Under the pieces are notes generated by a model. It saw only the letters and a program-made list of their open reading frames with translations, did not search any database and was not told the DNA's origin. The position numbers were made by a program, and so were the translations under genes. A DNA stretch of 37,719 nucleotides, taken from NCBI GenBank assembly GCA_002221725.1, contig NJFT01000311.1, positions 1-37,719 of the forward strand. The letters are read 5' to 3'. Shown here piece after piece: positions 11,701-22,491 of this stretch. This DNA is from Scedosporium boydii (lineage: Eukaryota > Ascomycota > Sordariomycetes > Microascales > Microascaceae). Positions within the stretch are counted from its first letter, which is position 1; every line of letters begins with the position of its first letter.

Positions 11701-14700
11701 AATATTGGGTCTCTGGATGCATTCCCGGGCAGATGAACCACCCCTTGGGTCAACCAGGGTGGCCGAACTCAAATTATACGTTGCCCCCATAAGTAGTAGA
11801 GGACGGACAGAAAGGAAGAGAAGGAAATGGATCTTTCTTGTTGGCAAGACTTGAAAACCCCTCGGCCGTGGCTCTAGAAGCGATATCACTGGCTCACTGG
11901 CCGTGGTGTGGTTATTAATAAGTGTCTCTTAATATCCTAGATGTAGGCTTGTGTGGCAAGATAGGAAGAGGAAAAAAGCTCAGCAGGTCACCCTGAAAAT
12001 CACCCTATGATAGTGCAGAGCGTCTGCCGGGTAGAGGAGAGCTTGCCCCAGATAGACAGGCCCCAGCAACGGACCTGGGAGAACCCGAATGCACGAGATA
12101 CTGCCTTGCACGGGGGGATATGAAAGCATGCCCGGTGCGATGACCGCCCCCATCGGGACTATTAGACCGTGTAGGCCTTCCGCAAGAGAGGCGGTGGGGA
12201 AGACTCGCCGCAAGAGCCCAGAGCATGGTGGAGGTAAAAATCGCAGCCACTTCCCTGAGATGGGGCAAATGCCGAAAGGGATGAGGCCGCCACTGGTCCG
12301 TGGAATAGAGGAGATCGATGTTTGGGGATCTAAGGTGCAGAGAGAAGGAGCGAGCTCCTTTTACGCCACGAGAGGGAGCTTTGATCGAGTAAGTATGCAT
12401 AATTGAAAATGGGAGAGAGCGTTGGACCTCGTCCCTCTCATCGACGTAATAGCTTCATGGGGAAGCAACCGGGCTGTTAATGGAACACCCAATCATACTG
12501 AAATCGATTTGTACAATTGTAACCGATCGGTAGAATGCCTCGATGACAAATAGGTATGTTAAGGCATTCCCAGGTGCGTGGGAGTGTGGTATTCAACCAT
12601 GGTTCTATTGTCTGCAAGGCGAGCTTGAAGAAGACTGACAGGCCTTGGAGCAAGACATCGAGGGCAAGATACCATTCCCAGCAGCGGGAGCATTTGATGG
12701 TTAGGATTTCGTAAATGCCCGACTAGGTGGTTCCTTACTCGGCGTATTCGATCCGCCTCTTCTGTTTTAAATCGCGCTCATCGGGAATAGGTCGTTGAGC
12801 GGCAAATCGAAGCCCGGGGAACAGAAGCTGCTGAGATCAGTATGAGTGCGAGTAGAGACGGGAGGGCATGTGCTAATTTCCCTACTACTCGAGGGCCAAA
12901 ACTCACGTTACTCAGTACATAGTTTCCCAGTAACGAGGCAACGGGTAAACTGGGAGTGCTGTTGGACACGCACTTAAAGAGGAGGAGCTTATCGAGGAAG
13001 CTTTGCTTCGACGCAGCACTTTGCTTTGTTTATTATTTCCTGGGGGACTGGCCCGCGGTGCCGACGCAAGACTACCGGACGGGCCGATATGGGAATTTGT
13101 GTGGGGATGGGTGCGTGTCACGCCGAACGAAGTATGGGGGTACAGAGACGGGAAGCAGGTCTATGTAGACGGCGATGGGGGTGAGAGAGGAGTAAGAGGG
13201 AGGAGGCCTGGGGCGGTACAAGCTGTGTGTGGTAGTTGCATCTGGCGGCACCAGAGAACATGCCGTACGTACCACGAGCCACTCGCTCAAGAGCCGAGAG
13301 TATGCTCTTAAACTGCATTATAATTATAGAAGGGAAAAGTGCCAGCTGTATGCGGGAAGCACTTAAAATTCCCCTGAATATGTTTATTCATGCAAGGTGA
13401 GGGTTGTCAAGTAAAACCTGGGTGTATCTGGAGGGCACAACACCGACCATAGTTGATTCCACCAAGCAAGCCCGAACCAAGCTCAAAAAGGGCATTGTTG
13501 GTATAACAGGCTCAGTAGATTACAAAGGTTCGATACCCGACGCTCGACAGAATCTTCGGCTCTGTGCTCTCTTTGCTTTGAGTCGCCTTCCCTCTCTCGT
13601 TCCCATCGGTAGATAGCTGAGCTAGGACTCATATTAGCATTATAGTAGGAGATCTGAGAGTGTTTTTCCTTCGTTGAGGGCCGATGCTTGTGCTCATCTA
13701 CTCGAAGCAACAGTCCCTCAAAGGGACTTACAAGCAGAACCTGGAACGCCACATTGGTCTGCCTCTCATCCTCAATCAGTCTTGTGATAAGTATCCGGGC
13801 GCCTCTCATTGGAGCGGGATATTAAAGTGTCGGTGGATTCAGGCACTGATGTCTGCCGCACCCAAAATGTTCCGGCGTGAGACCAGGTTGGTAAGCTGGT
13901 TGGCTGGACACCTTGGATTTGATTCTTCCAAACTCTCTCCGTCATTCCTTGTAGTTAATTCGCAAACGTGGTGAAGCCGAGAGAAATATGTGACTGGGGT
14001 TAAGATCAACCTCTCGGTGGAGAGGCGCTCTGAGGTGTCGTTTACGGTAGGACTGCTGGTGGTGAAGCAAGTCGGGAAATACCCTGAGAAGCGGAATCTG
14101 AAGAAGTTTCCGCGGGGACTTCTTCCGACGTCAAGTTTCAACACGCGACTGCCGGCTGGCTCTGAATCTGGAGATGCTCGGATTCTCGGGTTGGGACGAC
14201 GTAGCGGAGCCGAACGGAGAAGATCATGGCGGCGCGATGGCGGCCCGGCTGATCTGTTTCCAGCTGGGTTGAGCTGGCGAGCGCGAGAAGAGACCGTTGA
14301 CCTTCCGAAGACATTTGATTCCATCCCCACAAACTCGAGACAGAGCGTCCCTTAGAAAGAATTGACATGCATACCGTCTCGGCGAGAAGACGCACGGGTT
14401 TTGGTAGAAAATGATCTAGAATGGCCTGTACTGTGTATCAAGGGAGGGTTATATCAGGATCATCACAAATCAGAGACGGACTTAACTCAACACCGCTGTC
14501 CGAGGTCGATGCCAGCGAGAGCCTCGCCTCCCAGCCACAAATGAACAAGGTTCGTTGGGGTTGGAACGCTCATTGAAGAAAAGGGGCCCATCCATGTCGC
14601 ATGCAACCAATGGCGTCCGGCGGCCCGATGCGATCCGGAGCCGAGTGCTGATGGCGTGGAGTCCCTGATTCGCACACACAAACCCGGTCACACATCTAGA

Positions 14701-15114
14701 ACTTGATGGGCTAGCAGCAGTCTTGGCGGACCCATCCCCCCATGCCTCCATTGAAGCGTTGCCTCTTGAAGCTTCCTCCGAAGCCAAAAGACGAGGGCGG
14801 CTTCACTTCCGGACGGGTCAGAAGATGGTGCCACGCTGCCGCAGAGTGGGAATGACAGGGGAACAGGGTGGAGCAGAATGGTCGACCTAACTGAGCTATA
14901 CCGAAAGGAATTCTTCGTCTGCAGAGCCACTCCACCGTACAGGGATTCTGTGGTGCGATGGCAATCCGTCTAAAATAGCAGAGCGGACTGACAGGGAAAG
15001 CGGGGGAGAGTGGGGGAAACAGGATCTTGATCCTTCGTTAAATTCTCCTCGGCCTTTTCTGAACATCTTCACGTCAATTGTCCAGATCATCGTCAACAAA
15101 CTTTTTGCGCAACC
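8761..15114. other. Long gene-free stretch (about 6.3 kb)
   Basis: No frame here shows a recognisable domain or convincing splice chain. It contains the DUF1996 promoter at its left end and the methyltransferase promoter at its right end. A pyrimidine-rich CT repeat lies near 11482-11513. A set of minus-strand frames at 11.1-12.2 kb looks faintly coding but is unrecognised and is treated as a finding. The stretch separates the tyrosinase/DUF1996 pair from the RiPP-type cluster, so it may be a cluster boundary or a region where genes have decayed. Confidence 0.45.
11482..11513. repeat. CT-rich microsatellite
   Basis: An imperfect run of TCTCTCTG and TCTCT units. Low-complexity DNA with no coding evidence. 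Confidence 0.6.
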
Positions 15115-16766
15115 ATGTGTGAGGAAACGGAAACGACGTCGCCAACGAACACGCAATTACAGGCGTCTTTGGCCGCGGACCCTCTGCAAGCAGATGTATG
15201 CAGCCCCCCTCCTGACGTCGTGTAACTGCCCCATTCCGTTTGCTATTTTTGGTTTGTTTATGCTCGATTGACATTGCTTTTTTTTTCCCCAGGACGCCAT
15301 TCGGGACGATGATTCTGCTTACAGTGTTTCGTGGGTTCTAAGTTTGATATTCATGAATTATCTGGATGCCTTGTCCCTAACAGGTTCATTAGGGCGGATT
15401 CCGCCAGCTTCCGAACATCTCTGGCCTCAAGCGTCCTCAACTACAAGTATGTTTATGCACGATGTATCAATACGCCGTCATCACCATCTTGGTCTTCTCC
15501 AATAACGCTAACCATCTCTCCCGTACTTGATTTAGATACGAGGTTAGTTCCAGGAAGAGAAAGAGAGAGCGCTGCGCAATCATGCGCTGACATCCATCGA
15601 CCGTAGAATGGTCGTCGCTACCATGCATTCCGTGAAGGCTCCTACTTAGTGGTAAGTACACATGTACCTAAGAGTGCGAGCTCGAAGCTCCTGATCCTTT
15701 GACGACAAGTGGGAAAGAAAACTAAGCGCGGTTATGCAGCCGAACGATGAGGAAGAGCAAGATCGGATGGATCTAGTTCACCACCTGTATTGTATGGTGC
15801 TTAAAGGCGAATTGTTCCTCTCTCCTCTCGAGGGCGATCCCCAACGAGTGCTTGACTTGGGCACTGGCACTGGTGCCTGGGCGATGGACTTTGCAGAGTA
15901 AGAATCTCATGTCTCCCCTTTCCAGAGGCTGGGCTAACATTGTTGAACTTAGTCTATACCCATCCGCGGAAGTTATCGGAACTGATCTAAGTCCTATTCA
16001 ACCTGGATGGTACGGTGACTCTTTACCTTGCTTCTTCTTTGCTTTTAAAAGTATCATTACTCATGCACGCAATAGGACCCCTCCCAACTGCTTCTTCGAA
16101 GTCGACGATTTCGAATCAGAGTGGCCCTACACAAAACCCTTCGACTTCATCCATGGTCGAGAGCTGGAAGGGTGCATTGCCGACGGTGGCAAGCTATTCC
16201 GTCAAGCCTTCCAACACTTGGCCCCCGGCGGCTACGTTGAGTTCCAGGCCACTTACCCCGCCTTCCTCTCCGATGATGGTACGGGCGAGAAAGGAGAAAG
16301 CGCCCAGCTCTTGTTGAAGAACTTGATCGAAGGCCTAGGGAAGTTCGGCAAACCGCTGGACGTTGCCATCGGGTGGAAGAAGAAGATGGAAGAAGCAGGA
16401 TTCGAGGATGTGACAGAAAAGATTCTCAAGGTCGGTGGCTCAACATGTTCCCAATGCATCTCACCCATCCAATGTCCACACGACTACATTTGGCGTTCGT
16501 GTCGCTTGAGTACTGACTATTTGATATAGGTGCCTGTCGGTCCTTGGCCGAAAGATCCAAAGCTAAAGGAGATTGGAAAGTTGCAGGGCGTTCAGCAGAT
16601 CCAGGCGGTTGAATCGTACACGCCTGCTGTCTTCTCACGCGTTCTTGGTTGGAGCGATGAGGAAATCCAGGTGATCATTGCCAAGACTAGAAAGGACCTC
16701 ACAGACCCAGCGATCCATATTTATATTCCGGTGTATTTTGTCTACGGAAAGAAACCCCAAGCTTGA
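15115..16766 (+). CDS. SAM-dependent methyltransferase (UMTA/LaeA-like)
   Basis: Nine exons: 15115-15195, 15293-15330, 15384-15446, 15536-15542, 15607-15651, 15740-15897, 15953-16009, 16076-16430 and 16530-16766, giving 346 residues. Exon 3 could instead begin at 15393, which sits better after the CTAAC branch site and gives 343 residues. SAM-binding motif I is LDLGTGTGAWAMDFAD near residues 116-131, followed by an acidic GTD loop. The upstream NYKYENGRRYHAFREGSY and PNDEEEQDRMDLVHH segments are typical of the fungal UMTA/LaeA-like group. Exon 4 is only 7 nt. Ustiloxin and phomopsin clusters encode peptide N-methyltransferases (UstM, PhomM), so a tailoring role is plausible but inferred. LaeA-like proteins can also act as regulators. 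It is the leftmost likely cluster gene. Confidence 0.92.
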
Positions 16767-18553
16767 TATGGAGCTGGTGAGTTGACGGTTGGATAAATCC
16801 TAATCCCTTCTCAAACTTACATATTCCTCGCTAAAGATTGGAACGAAATTGAATGACTAGTTAATTGCTCTGGATAACTATATCATATACTTACACCCTT
16901 CAAGCGGCGATGAGACTTTATGACATTTCGATCTTGGCTGGAATATCGTATGTACTACGACCGGCACAGTCCCGCTTGAGCTGGAAAGAGGACAGAGGGG
17001 AAAGACGGACACTTTGCCTACTCGCCTGCGCATTGATGCATTTGCTGGTGATGCGGGTGGATGTGTGACCGTGACTATTGATGATTTGACGATACGCTGA
17101 AGCGTACCGGTGAGGTGGGTGCAGCGTGTTTGAAGGCGAGGAGATGGCGTTGGGAAACCTTTGGCTTGAGCTCAGTTGGCCAGATTGAGCAGTACCGGGA
17201 AGATTAAAGCGACTCCTTCGAGCGATTCCGCACACCGAATTTCTCTTGATGAGACGATTGCAATCATTGTGTATGGGAAGACGCGTATTCAGTAGCAAGA
17301 TTATTGAGATTCAGTTACTGGGTCAGGAGTTGCGTGGTCTGGCTGGGAGTCTGAAGCTCAATGATCTGGAAACTCCTTCGTTTCCTCCGTCTCCCCCTTC
17401 GTGCCCCCAGATGCCCCATTTTGGGTTCGCGTTCTTTTCTCCCCCATAAAGAGAGAACTGGAAAAGGCCCCCATTACCGCCAGCCCTGCCTGTTTTCCTA
17501 ATGTACCGAAGCACGAGCGGTTACACTTCTTCAACCTCAAGCCGTACAAAGCGGCGTGTGCCCACATACCTTTTTCGCTACAGCGAATCCTAACGTTCCC
17601 CCGGAGAAGAGGAGGGTTGCCCACCTTGAGATACAGGGCCAGGAGAGCTACGGCAATGTCTTCATCACGGTCCACAGCACCAGTCCCGCCAAGCGCGCCA
17701 GACGGAGTCAGCTCTACCAGAGCAGAGCTATTTCTAAACGGAGGAGCTTCCCGTAATCCTGAAAGCTTATACGCTCTAAAGCGACGCTGAGATGCTAGTG
17801 TTCGAAGCATACAAAGCACGATTGGTGGCATTGGAATTAAGCTCGAGGATCCGATGCAGATCATGGCTGCTGCCGGTGTTCCTGACCGACCCACAAAGAT
17901 CCGTGAGATATCCACCTCTTCCACTGAAGTCGGCTCACTGTTCCGACCCAAGCCCCAGTTCCAATCCCCTCGAACCCAGCCCGTCCGGACCAGTGTGACG
18001 TCCCCCCTTTCCGCGGAGGCATTCTAGTCTGGACTCAATGACAGAACATGGTGGCTTCGGGCATCAGGCCATTGGTAGGTGAGTCGAATCAAGAACGAGG
18101 GGAGGCATCGGTCCGTTCCCATTTAAGGGGAACGGACCTGTTTGAGAGGATGAGCTTGTCAACGATGAAGCTGAAGGAGCTTGCTAGTTTTCGCTGCATT
18201 TGCCCACATCAACTTCTCTCGTCTGCACCACTTGGTAGCACCGGCATTCTCCAATATGGGGTTGGCGGAAGGAGTCACCAAAGCGCATTCAATTATTCAA
18301 AATAATTTTGTATCAGGAGGCGTACATATAAGAAATGAACACCTCTTCTCCTCGTCATGTCGAGGAACTACAGACAGGCCATCATACAAATTCGACTGGA
18401 GAAGGTACCGGAAACATATTACCATTATCAACCTTGATGAGGAGAGGCGGGGAAAGTTATAATAGCTTGGATGCTCTGTATTGATATGCATTATATGCAA
18501 AGTTTCTTTTTCAACCTCCAGAGACTGCGCCCTCGACTCCAAAGGAAACCAGA
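16767..18553. other. Intergenic region with possible decayed coding sequence
   Basis: No intact gene is supported between the methyltransferase and the first UstYa-family gene. Around 17.27-18.0 kb several plus-strand frames look protein-like but are broken by stops and frame changes. One ends in a stop near 18028 after segments such as GIGIKLEDPMQIMAAAG. The opposite strand has a 197-codon frame over the same bases. I do not recognise a family, and splicing or decay could explain the pattern. Confidence 0.35.
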
Positions 18554-19605
18554 CTACGCAATCTCTCCAGATTCAAAATCTCCATCGTCCTCATGGAACG
18601 AAAACCAGTTATGAATCTCCTTAAACTTATGCGTCATAGCGTGATAAGGATATCCCTCTGGCCTCCTCAACGCCACGAAGTCGTCTTCATCCAGCGCGTT
18701 CTTTTGTTGCCACTCCATGAGAGCATCGTAGTCCTTACATTTATGCTCGATATTGAAATCCGGAAACGGATGGTCTAGCACGTCCGTCCACACGTGCGTA
18801 TACATGTCCGTATTTGCAGAGCACATGATATTTTGCGCCAGAAGCCAGACGCAGTGGGACAAATGCAGGCGGTGCATCTCGGACGTCGTGTCGAACCCGC
18901 CAGGGTACTTGGCCCCATAGTAGTGTTCGAAGCGTGCCTCGCGACGAAGAGCGTCTAAGCAGTGAAGTTGGTGGAATACGTCAACCCGCCCGAAGTAGCT
19001 GTCATTGCCCCGGCCCCAGGAGGGTGGGATGCGGACGGCTGAAGACGGGTCTTTGCCCATAGCGAGAACTTGGTCGCGGCTGAGTGCCACCGGCCGCGTA
19101 TCGTACAGAGACACCCAGGCTAAGTCGACCTCATGGCTAGGTTCTTGACGGTAGATGCTTGGTGGGTTGGTGTTAAGAAGTGTTGCATCCATGCGTTTGG
19201 GCGAGACTCTGATTTCGGTTTCGTCGAGGATCGGGGCTGTATTTGTTAGTAGGTTGTGCGAATGTAATGTTTTGCGCTCCAATTCAACTTACATGGCATT
19301 GAAATATGCCTGAGATAATGATTCCTCCGCTGCTCGTGGATGCGGTCAACGTAATGCATCGATGGCGGTCGTAGAGACAGGGTGAACATTGTGCACGATG
19401 CCAGGAATATTGCTATGTTCAACCAGAAGAAGCATATGGAGTGCCATAATCGGCCTCTTCCACATGTTTGGACACCGCAGGCCAGGGCTGGATTGCCGTC
19501 TAGTTCCCCGCTCTCCTTGTCTTGAGCATCAGTTTCTTCGTTTCTACTGAAACTTCTGACGTGGGAATACTGAGGTGATTTTCGGCTGAAAATGAATGGT
19601 TTCAT
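18554..19605 (-). CDS. UstYa-family (DUF3328) protein, copy 1
   Basis: Two exons on the minus strand, 19605-19293 and 19236-18554, giving 331 residues. The 56-nt intron has a GTAAGT donor and a CTAAC branch site. A cytosolic N-terminus is followed by one membrane helix at about residues 54-77. Beyond it come the SPILDE segment and the paired signatures HQLHC (about 193-197) and HLSHC (about 229-233), which are the presumed metal-binding sites of this family. UstYa/UstYb-type proteins are oxidases that build ether or C-C crosslinks in ustiloxin-type cyclic peptides. The C-terminal tail is acidic. It is divergently paired with the next copy. Which reaction this copy performs cannot be told from sequence. 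Confidence 0.93.
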
Positions 19606-20065
19606 GATAAGTTCAACATCTACTTGAACCTATGAAGGCTTCTGTGAAGAACTTCTCATTCGTAGATGGTGTCTGAGCGGACAAGACTTGGAAAGCGCTT
19701 AACCATACAACCAGACAGACTGGTTTCCTGGTCAATTAGAACATGATCTTGGCCAGGCTCCCGATTTCTCAGCACGCATCAGTTCTCTGTCTCCCGTCTC
19801 ATCGCTGTGTTATTCTGAAGTTACAAGTACCGCGGCGTGGCAGATTAACTATGTTGTCATCAGTTCTTCGCTTGTCAGCCCCCGAGGTCAGCAAACACAT
19901 CAGCACACACTTGGGTCCTCGGCCACCAACATCACCAAGTCTCCCAAGCGCGAGATTTCGGCCGAGTCTCCTTGGTTTAGGCCCCAGGTGCCAAATTCAG
20001 TCTGTCCACTCCCCCCAATATGGACAATTTTCCATCTGTTTTACCAACTTCTTAGAATCGCAGAG
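19606..20065. promoter_or_regulatory. Shared divergent promoter region, UstYa copies 1 and 2
   Basis: These 460 bases separate the start codons of two outward-facing UstYa-family genes, so both promoters must lie here. No factor site is convincingly recognisable. An in-frame upstream ATG at 19988 could extend copy 2 by 26 residues. Confidence 0.55.
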
Positions 20066-20821
20066 ATGGCGATCTACAACTCCAGCAATTGTTCTCGCCC
20101 AGCAGTGTTCACTCTCTTCGTGTTTGGCCTCGTGATCCTCTCATCGTTCTTCTTCATAACGCACTGGGACGGTAGACCGTCCTATCGAATTCTCCGGGAG
20201 GGGGTCTCCGGATCGGCATGCGATTCCACCGGTCTTGGCTCACACCCCCAAACCTTCATCTTCGATAGCCTCCACCCGTCAGAAGATAACTCCGAATCTC
20301 TTCTTAATCAAGCCAAGAACGTATATAAAGAAAACAAAGGCAATTCATTTGTCCAGCTCCGCGAAATCGACGAAAAGGCAAAGCATTATGGCGTCTCTAT
20401 GTTCCATCAACTACATTGTCTCGAGATCTTGAGAGCTGCTCTCAGTCATGAGTCAATGTCCCACACACACCACGGAAGGAGAGAAGAGAGCAAAGATGAC
20501 GATCATATAGAGCACTGCCTCCAATATCTTGCGCAAGTGAGCCACGTCAGTTCTCTTACTATTCAGACCAAGACACTAAGGGCAATAAAAATGAAGGGCA
20601 TTATGTGTGCAGCAGACGATACTATAGAGCCTTCGTTTGTAGCTGAGCTTGAAAACGGGGAGAAGGTTCGCGCAATAAATGGAGATAGCGTGGTGCATCA
20701 GTGCAGGGCGTTTGGGTCGGTATACGAGGCCGTGATTCAGAGCCGTAAGAAGGCTCTCGTGATTGATAGAAAGTTGAAGGCAGGAGATACCTTACGTGGA
20801 ATTCTGAATCTTCATGATTGA
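20066..20821 (+). CDS. UstYa-family (DUF3328) protein, copy 2 (short type)
   Basis: Exons 20066-20536 and 20597-20821 give 231 residues. I chose the ATG at 20066 because it puts the membrane helix at about residues 13-31, as in relatives; an in-frame ATG at 19988 exists. The HQLHC (114-118) and HIEHC (147-151) signatures are both intact, the second leading to LQYLAQ and then GIMCAADDTIEP after the intron. The 60-nt intron (GTGAGC donor) is a multiple of three and contains no stop, so a retained form would stay in frame with 20 extra residues. The copy lacks the usual SP...Y region between helix and first signature, so it belongs to a compact subtype like copy 4. It converges on copy 3 with 130 bases between. 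Confidence 0.91.
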   Translation: MAIYNSSNCSRPAVFTLFVFGLVILSSFFFITHWDGRPSYRILREGVSGSACDSTGLGSHPQTFIFDSLHPSEDNSESLLNQAKNVYKENKGNSFVQLREIDEKAKHYGVSMFHQLHCLEILRAALSHESMSHTHHGRREESKDDDHIEHCLQYLAQVSHVSSLTIQTKTLRAIKMKGIMCAADDTIEPSFVAELENGEKVRAINGDSVVHQCRAFGSVYEAVIQSRKKALVIDRKLKAGDTLRGILNLHD

Positions 20822-20951
20822 TTATCAGTCAATTTGTTCTCTTCCTCTTAGATATAGGACAAACAAATCAGAAATTGCATATCAATGTAATGGACTTCAG
20901 ATTTCTTGCTCAACTTTTACACACATGTTTACCACGCCATGAATCCATATC

Positions 20952-22153
20952 CTAAAGGTGCGTAGAAACAGGAGAATCCGCGTCCTCCGCGGCCTTCTCT
21001 TTGGCCGCTTTTACTCTGGCCGCCTCCTTCTTAGCTGCCTCGGCCTCCTCGGGATGATCCCTCCAATACTTAAAGAACTTATTTCCAGGAAATGCTGGAT
21101 ACTGGTCCTCGATATCCTCCCATGGGGCGTTGTCAAACCCAGACTCGCGTATGATCTCTTCCGCCTGCTCGGCCGTGACATTGTAGTTCCACGCCCCAGC
21201 ATGGTGTGCCTTAGCCCACTCCTGGACCTTAGTGAAGTTTCGGCAAGTGTGCGTAGTGGCGAGACGGGGTACAATAACTTCATTTTGAGGTACGTTGACG
21301 CGGAAGGGCATTGGCGAGACGTCCGCGTGGCACATGAGCGTTTCGCGAATCGAGTCAATGCAGTGGTCTAAGGAGTGTGACATTAAGCTTAAGCATTTTA
21401 ATGTCACAGGACATGGAGATATATTTATGCGTTCACATACCCCAATGAAGAAACTCGAAGCTGTCGCGATTGATGACTCCGTTTTCGTCTGTGACCTCTG
21501 CCAGACCGGGAAAGCGCTCCGGATATAGCAGCATTCGCAGGTCGTTAAGGCAGTGCAGTGTATGCCAGATATCGAGCTGGATTAGGTAGTCTTTCGTACC
21601 GGGTATGGGCAGCGTGGGATGAGGAAGCATCTTCGCCTCCTCTTCGGTAATCTTAGAGATTCCGACTACAAGTCCAAATCAGTCTCCAGATATGACAACC
21701 GTAACGATGAGGTTTTCTACTCACAGCTGTACAGATCGCGCCAAAGCTGATCTGTCTCGTCCGTTGGGTATCCCATATAAGGCGTCCTGTTGAAGAGCGC
21801 CGCATGGAACTTGTATTCTTTGATATATTCCACGGCTTCGTTGGCGGGTGCTATTTTTAGGACACATTCAGCCCCTGTACTCTGACTAAATTCCATGGGG
21901 AAGACAATAAATACTCACAATAAACTCCAAGTGTCGGGTCTAAGAACGGTCGTCGTGTCAACTTCACAACCAGGGCAGAGATGACGACCAGAAGCACAGC
22001 ATGGGAGGCATATAGACTCAAAATATGAGTTTTGGAGTAGAACCATCCATTACTCTGTCGTTGATGTCTTCGGCCGGGATGTATAAAGCTTTCCTTCTCA
22101 TACTCGATAGTCGCATCATCAGAAAAGTCCGTGGATGATCGTTGAGAAGACAT
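20952..22153 (-). CDS. UstYa-family (DUF3328) protein, copy 3
   Basis: Four exons on the minus strand, 22153-21919, 21850-21725, 21665-21441 and 21367-20952, giving 333 residues. Every junction keeps phase 1, with GTGAGT or GTATGT donors. One membrane helix lies at about residues 43-64. After it come YSPANEAVEY, then HTLHC (a Q-to-T variant of HQLHC), and HWDHCIDSIR built across the last intron. The MCHADVSP and THTCRNFTKVQEW segments follow the family pattern. A long Ala/Lys/Glu-rich tail, likely helical, closes the protein and is unlike the other copies. It starts 338 bases from the precursor gene and shares its promoter region, making it the best candidate for a core crosslinking enzyme. 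Confidence 0.93.
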
Positions 22154-22491
22154 GGCTGCGCAGTAGCATACCCAGCACTGTAGCAGCCTCACCTCTGCAA
22201 AAGACTCAATTAACGTTCAATTATAGCCGGGAAAGTTGTCTGGGAGCAATTTCCACCCCACTTTGTTTGTGTCCCTCGTCAAAATGTCAGTCCTATGGCC
22301 CATGTCACTACACATGAAGCCTCTGTTTGCTGACATCGATGACAATGTCAGATACTTCAGTTGTTAAGTGCTACTATCGCCGTATACCCTTATTGGCAGA
22401 TAGATGGTATAACCATCGGATTCCTAAGGGTGAACGAATTCACCTCACTTCGGTCTCTCTATTGCCATAATTCGAACGGAAAGGCACGAAA
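22154..22491. promoter_or_regulatory. Shared divergent promoter, UstYa copy 3 and precursor gene
   Basis: The 338 bases between the two start codons must drive both the precursor peptide and UstYa copy 3. That layout favours co-expression of substrate and enzyme. I see no operator I can name. Confidence 0.6.

Noticed and set aside
13003..13311. Plus-strand frame of 102 codons with a plausible-looking Trp- and Gly-rich stretch
   Set aside because: No domain, no supporting splice chain, and overlapping opposite-strand frames of similar length; likely chance.
13460..13560. Possible tRNA T-loop (GGTTCGATAC)
   Set aside because: No matching acceptor, D or anticodon stems could be placed upstream.
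19947..19956. A near match (one fixed base off) to the TOXE 'tox-box' ATCTCNCGNA on the minus strand in a divergent promoter
   Set aside because: With eight fixed positions, one-mismatch hits are expected roughly two dozen times by chance in a window this size, and I found no matching sites in the other divergent promoters.
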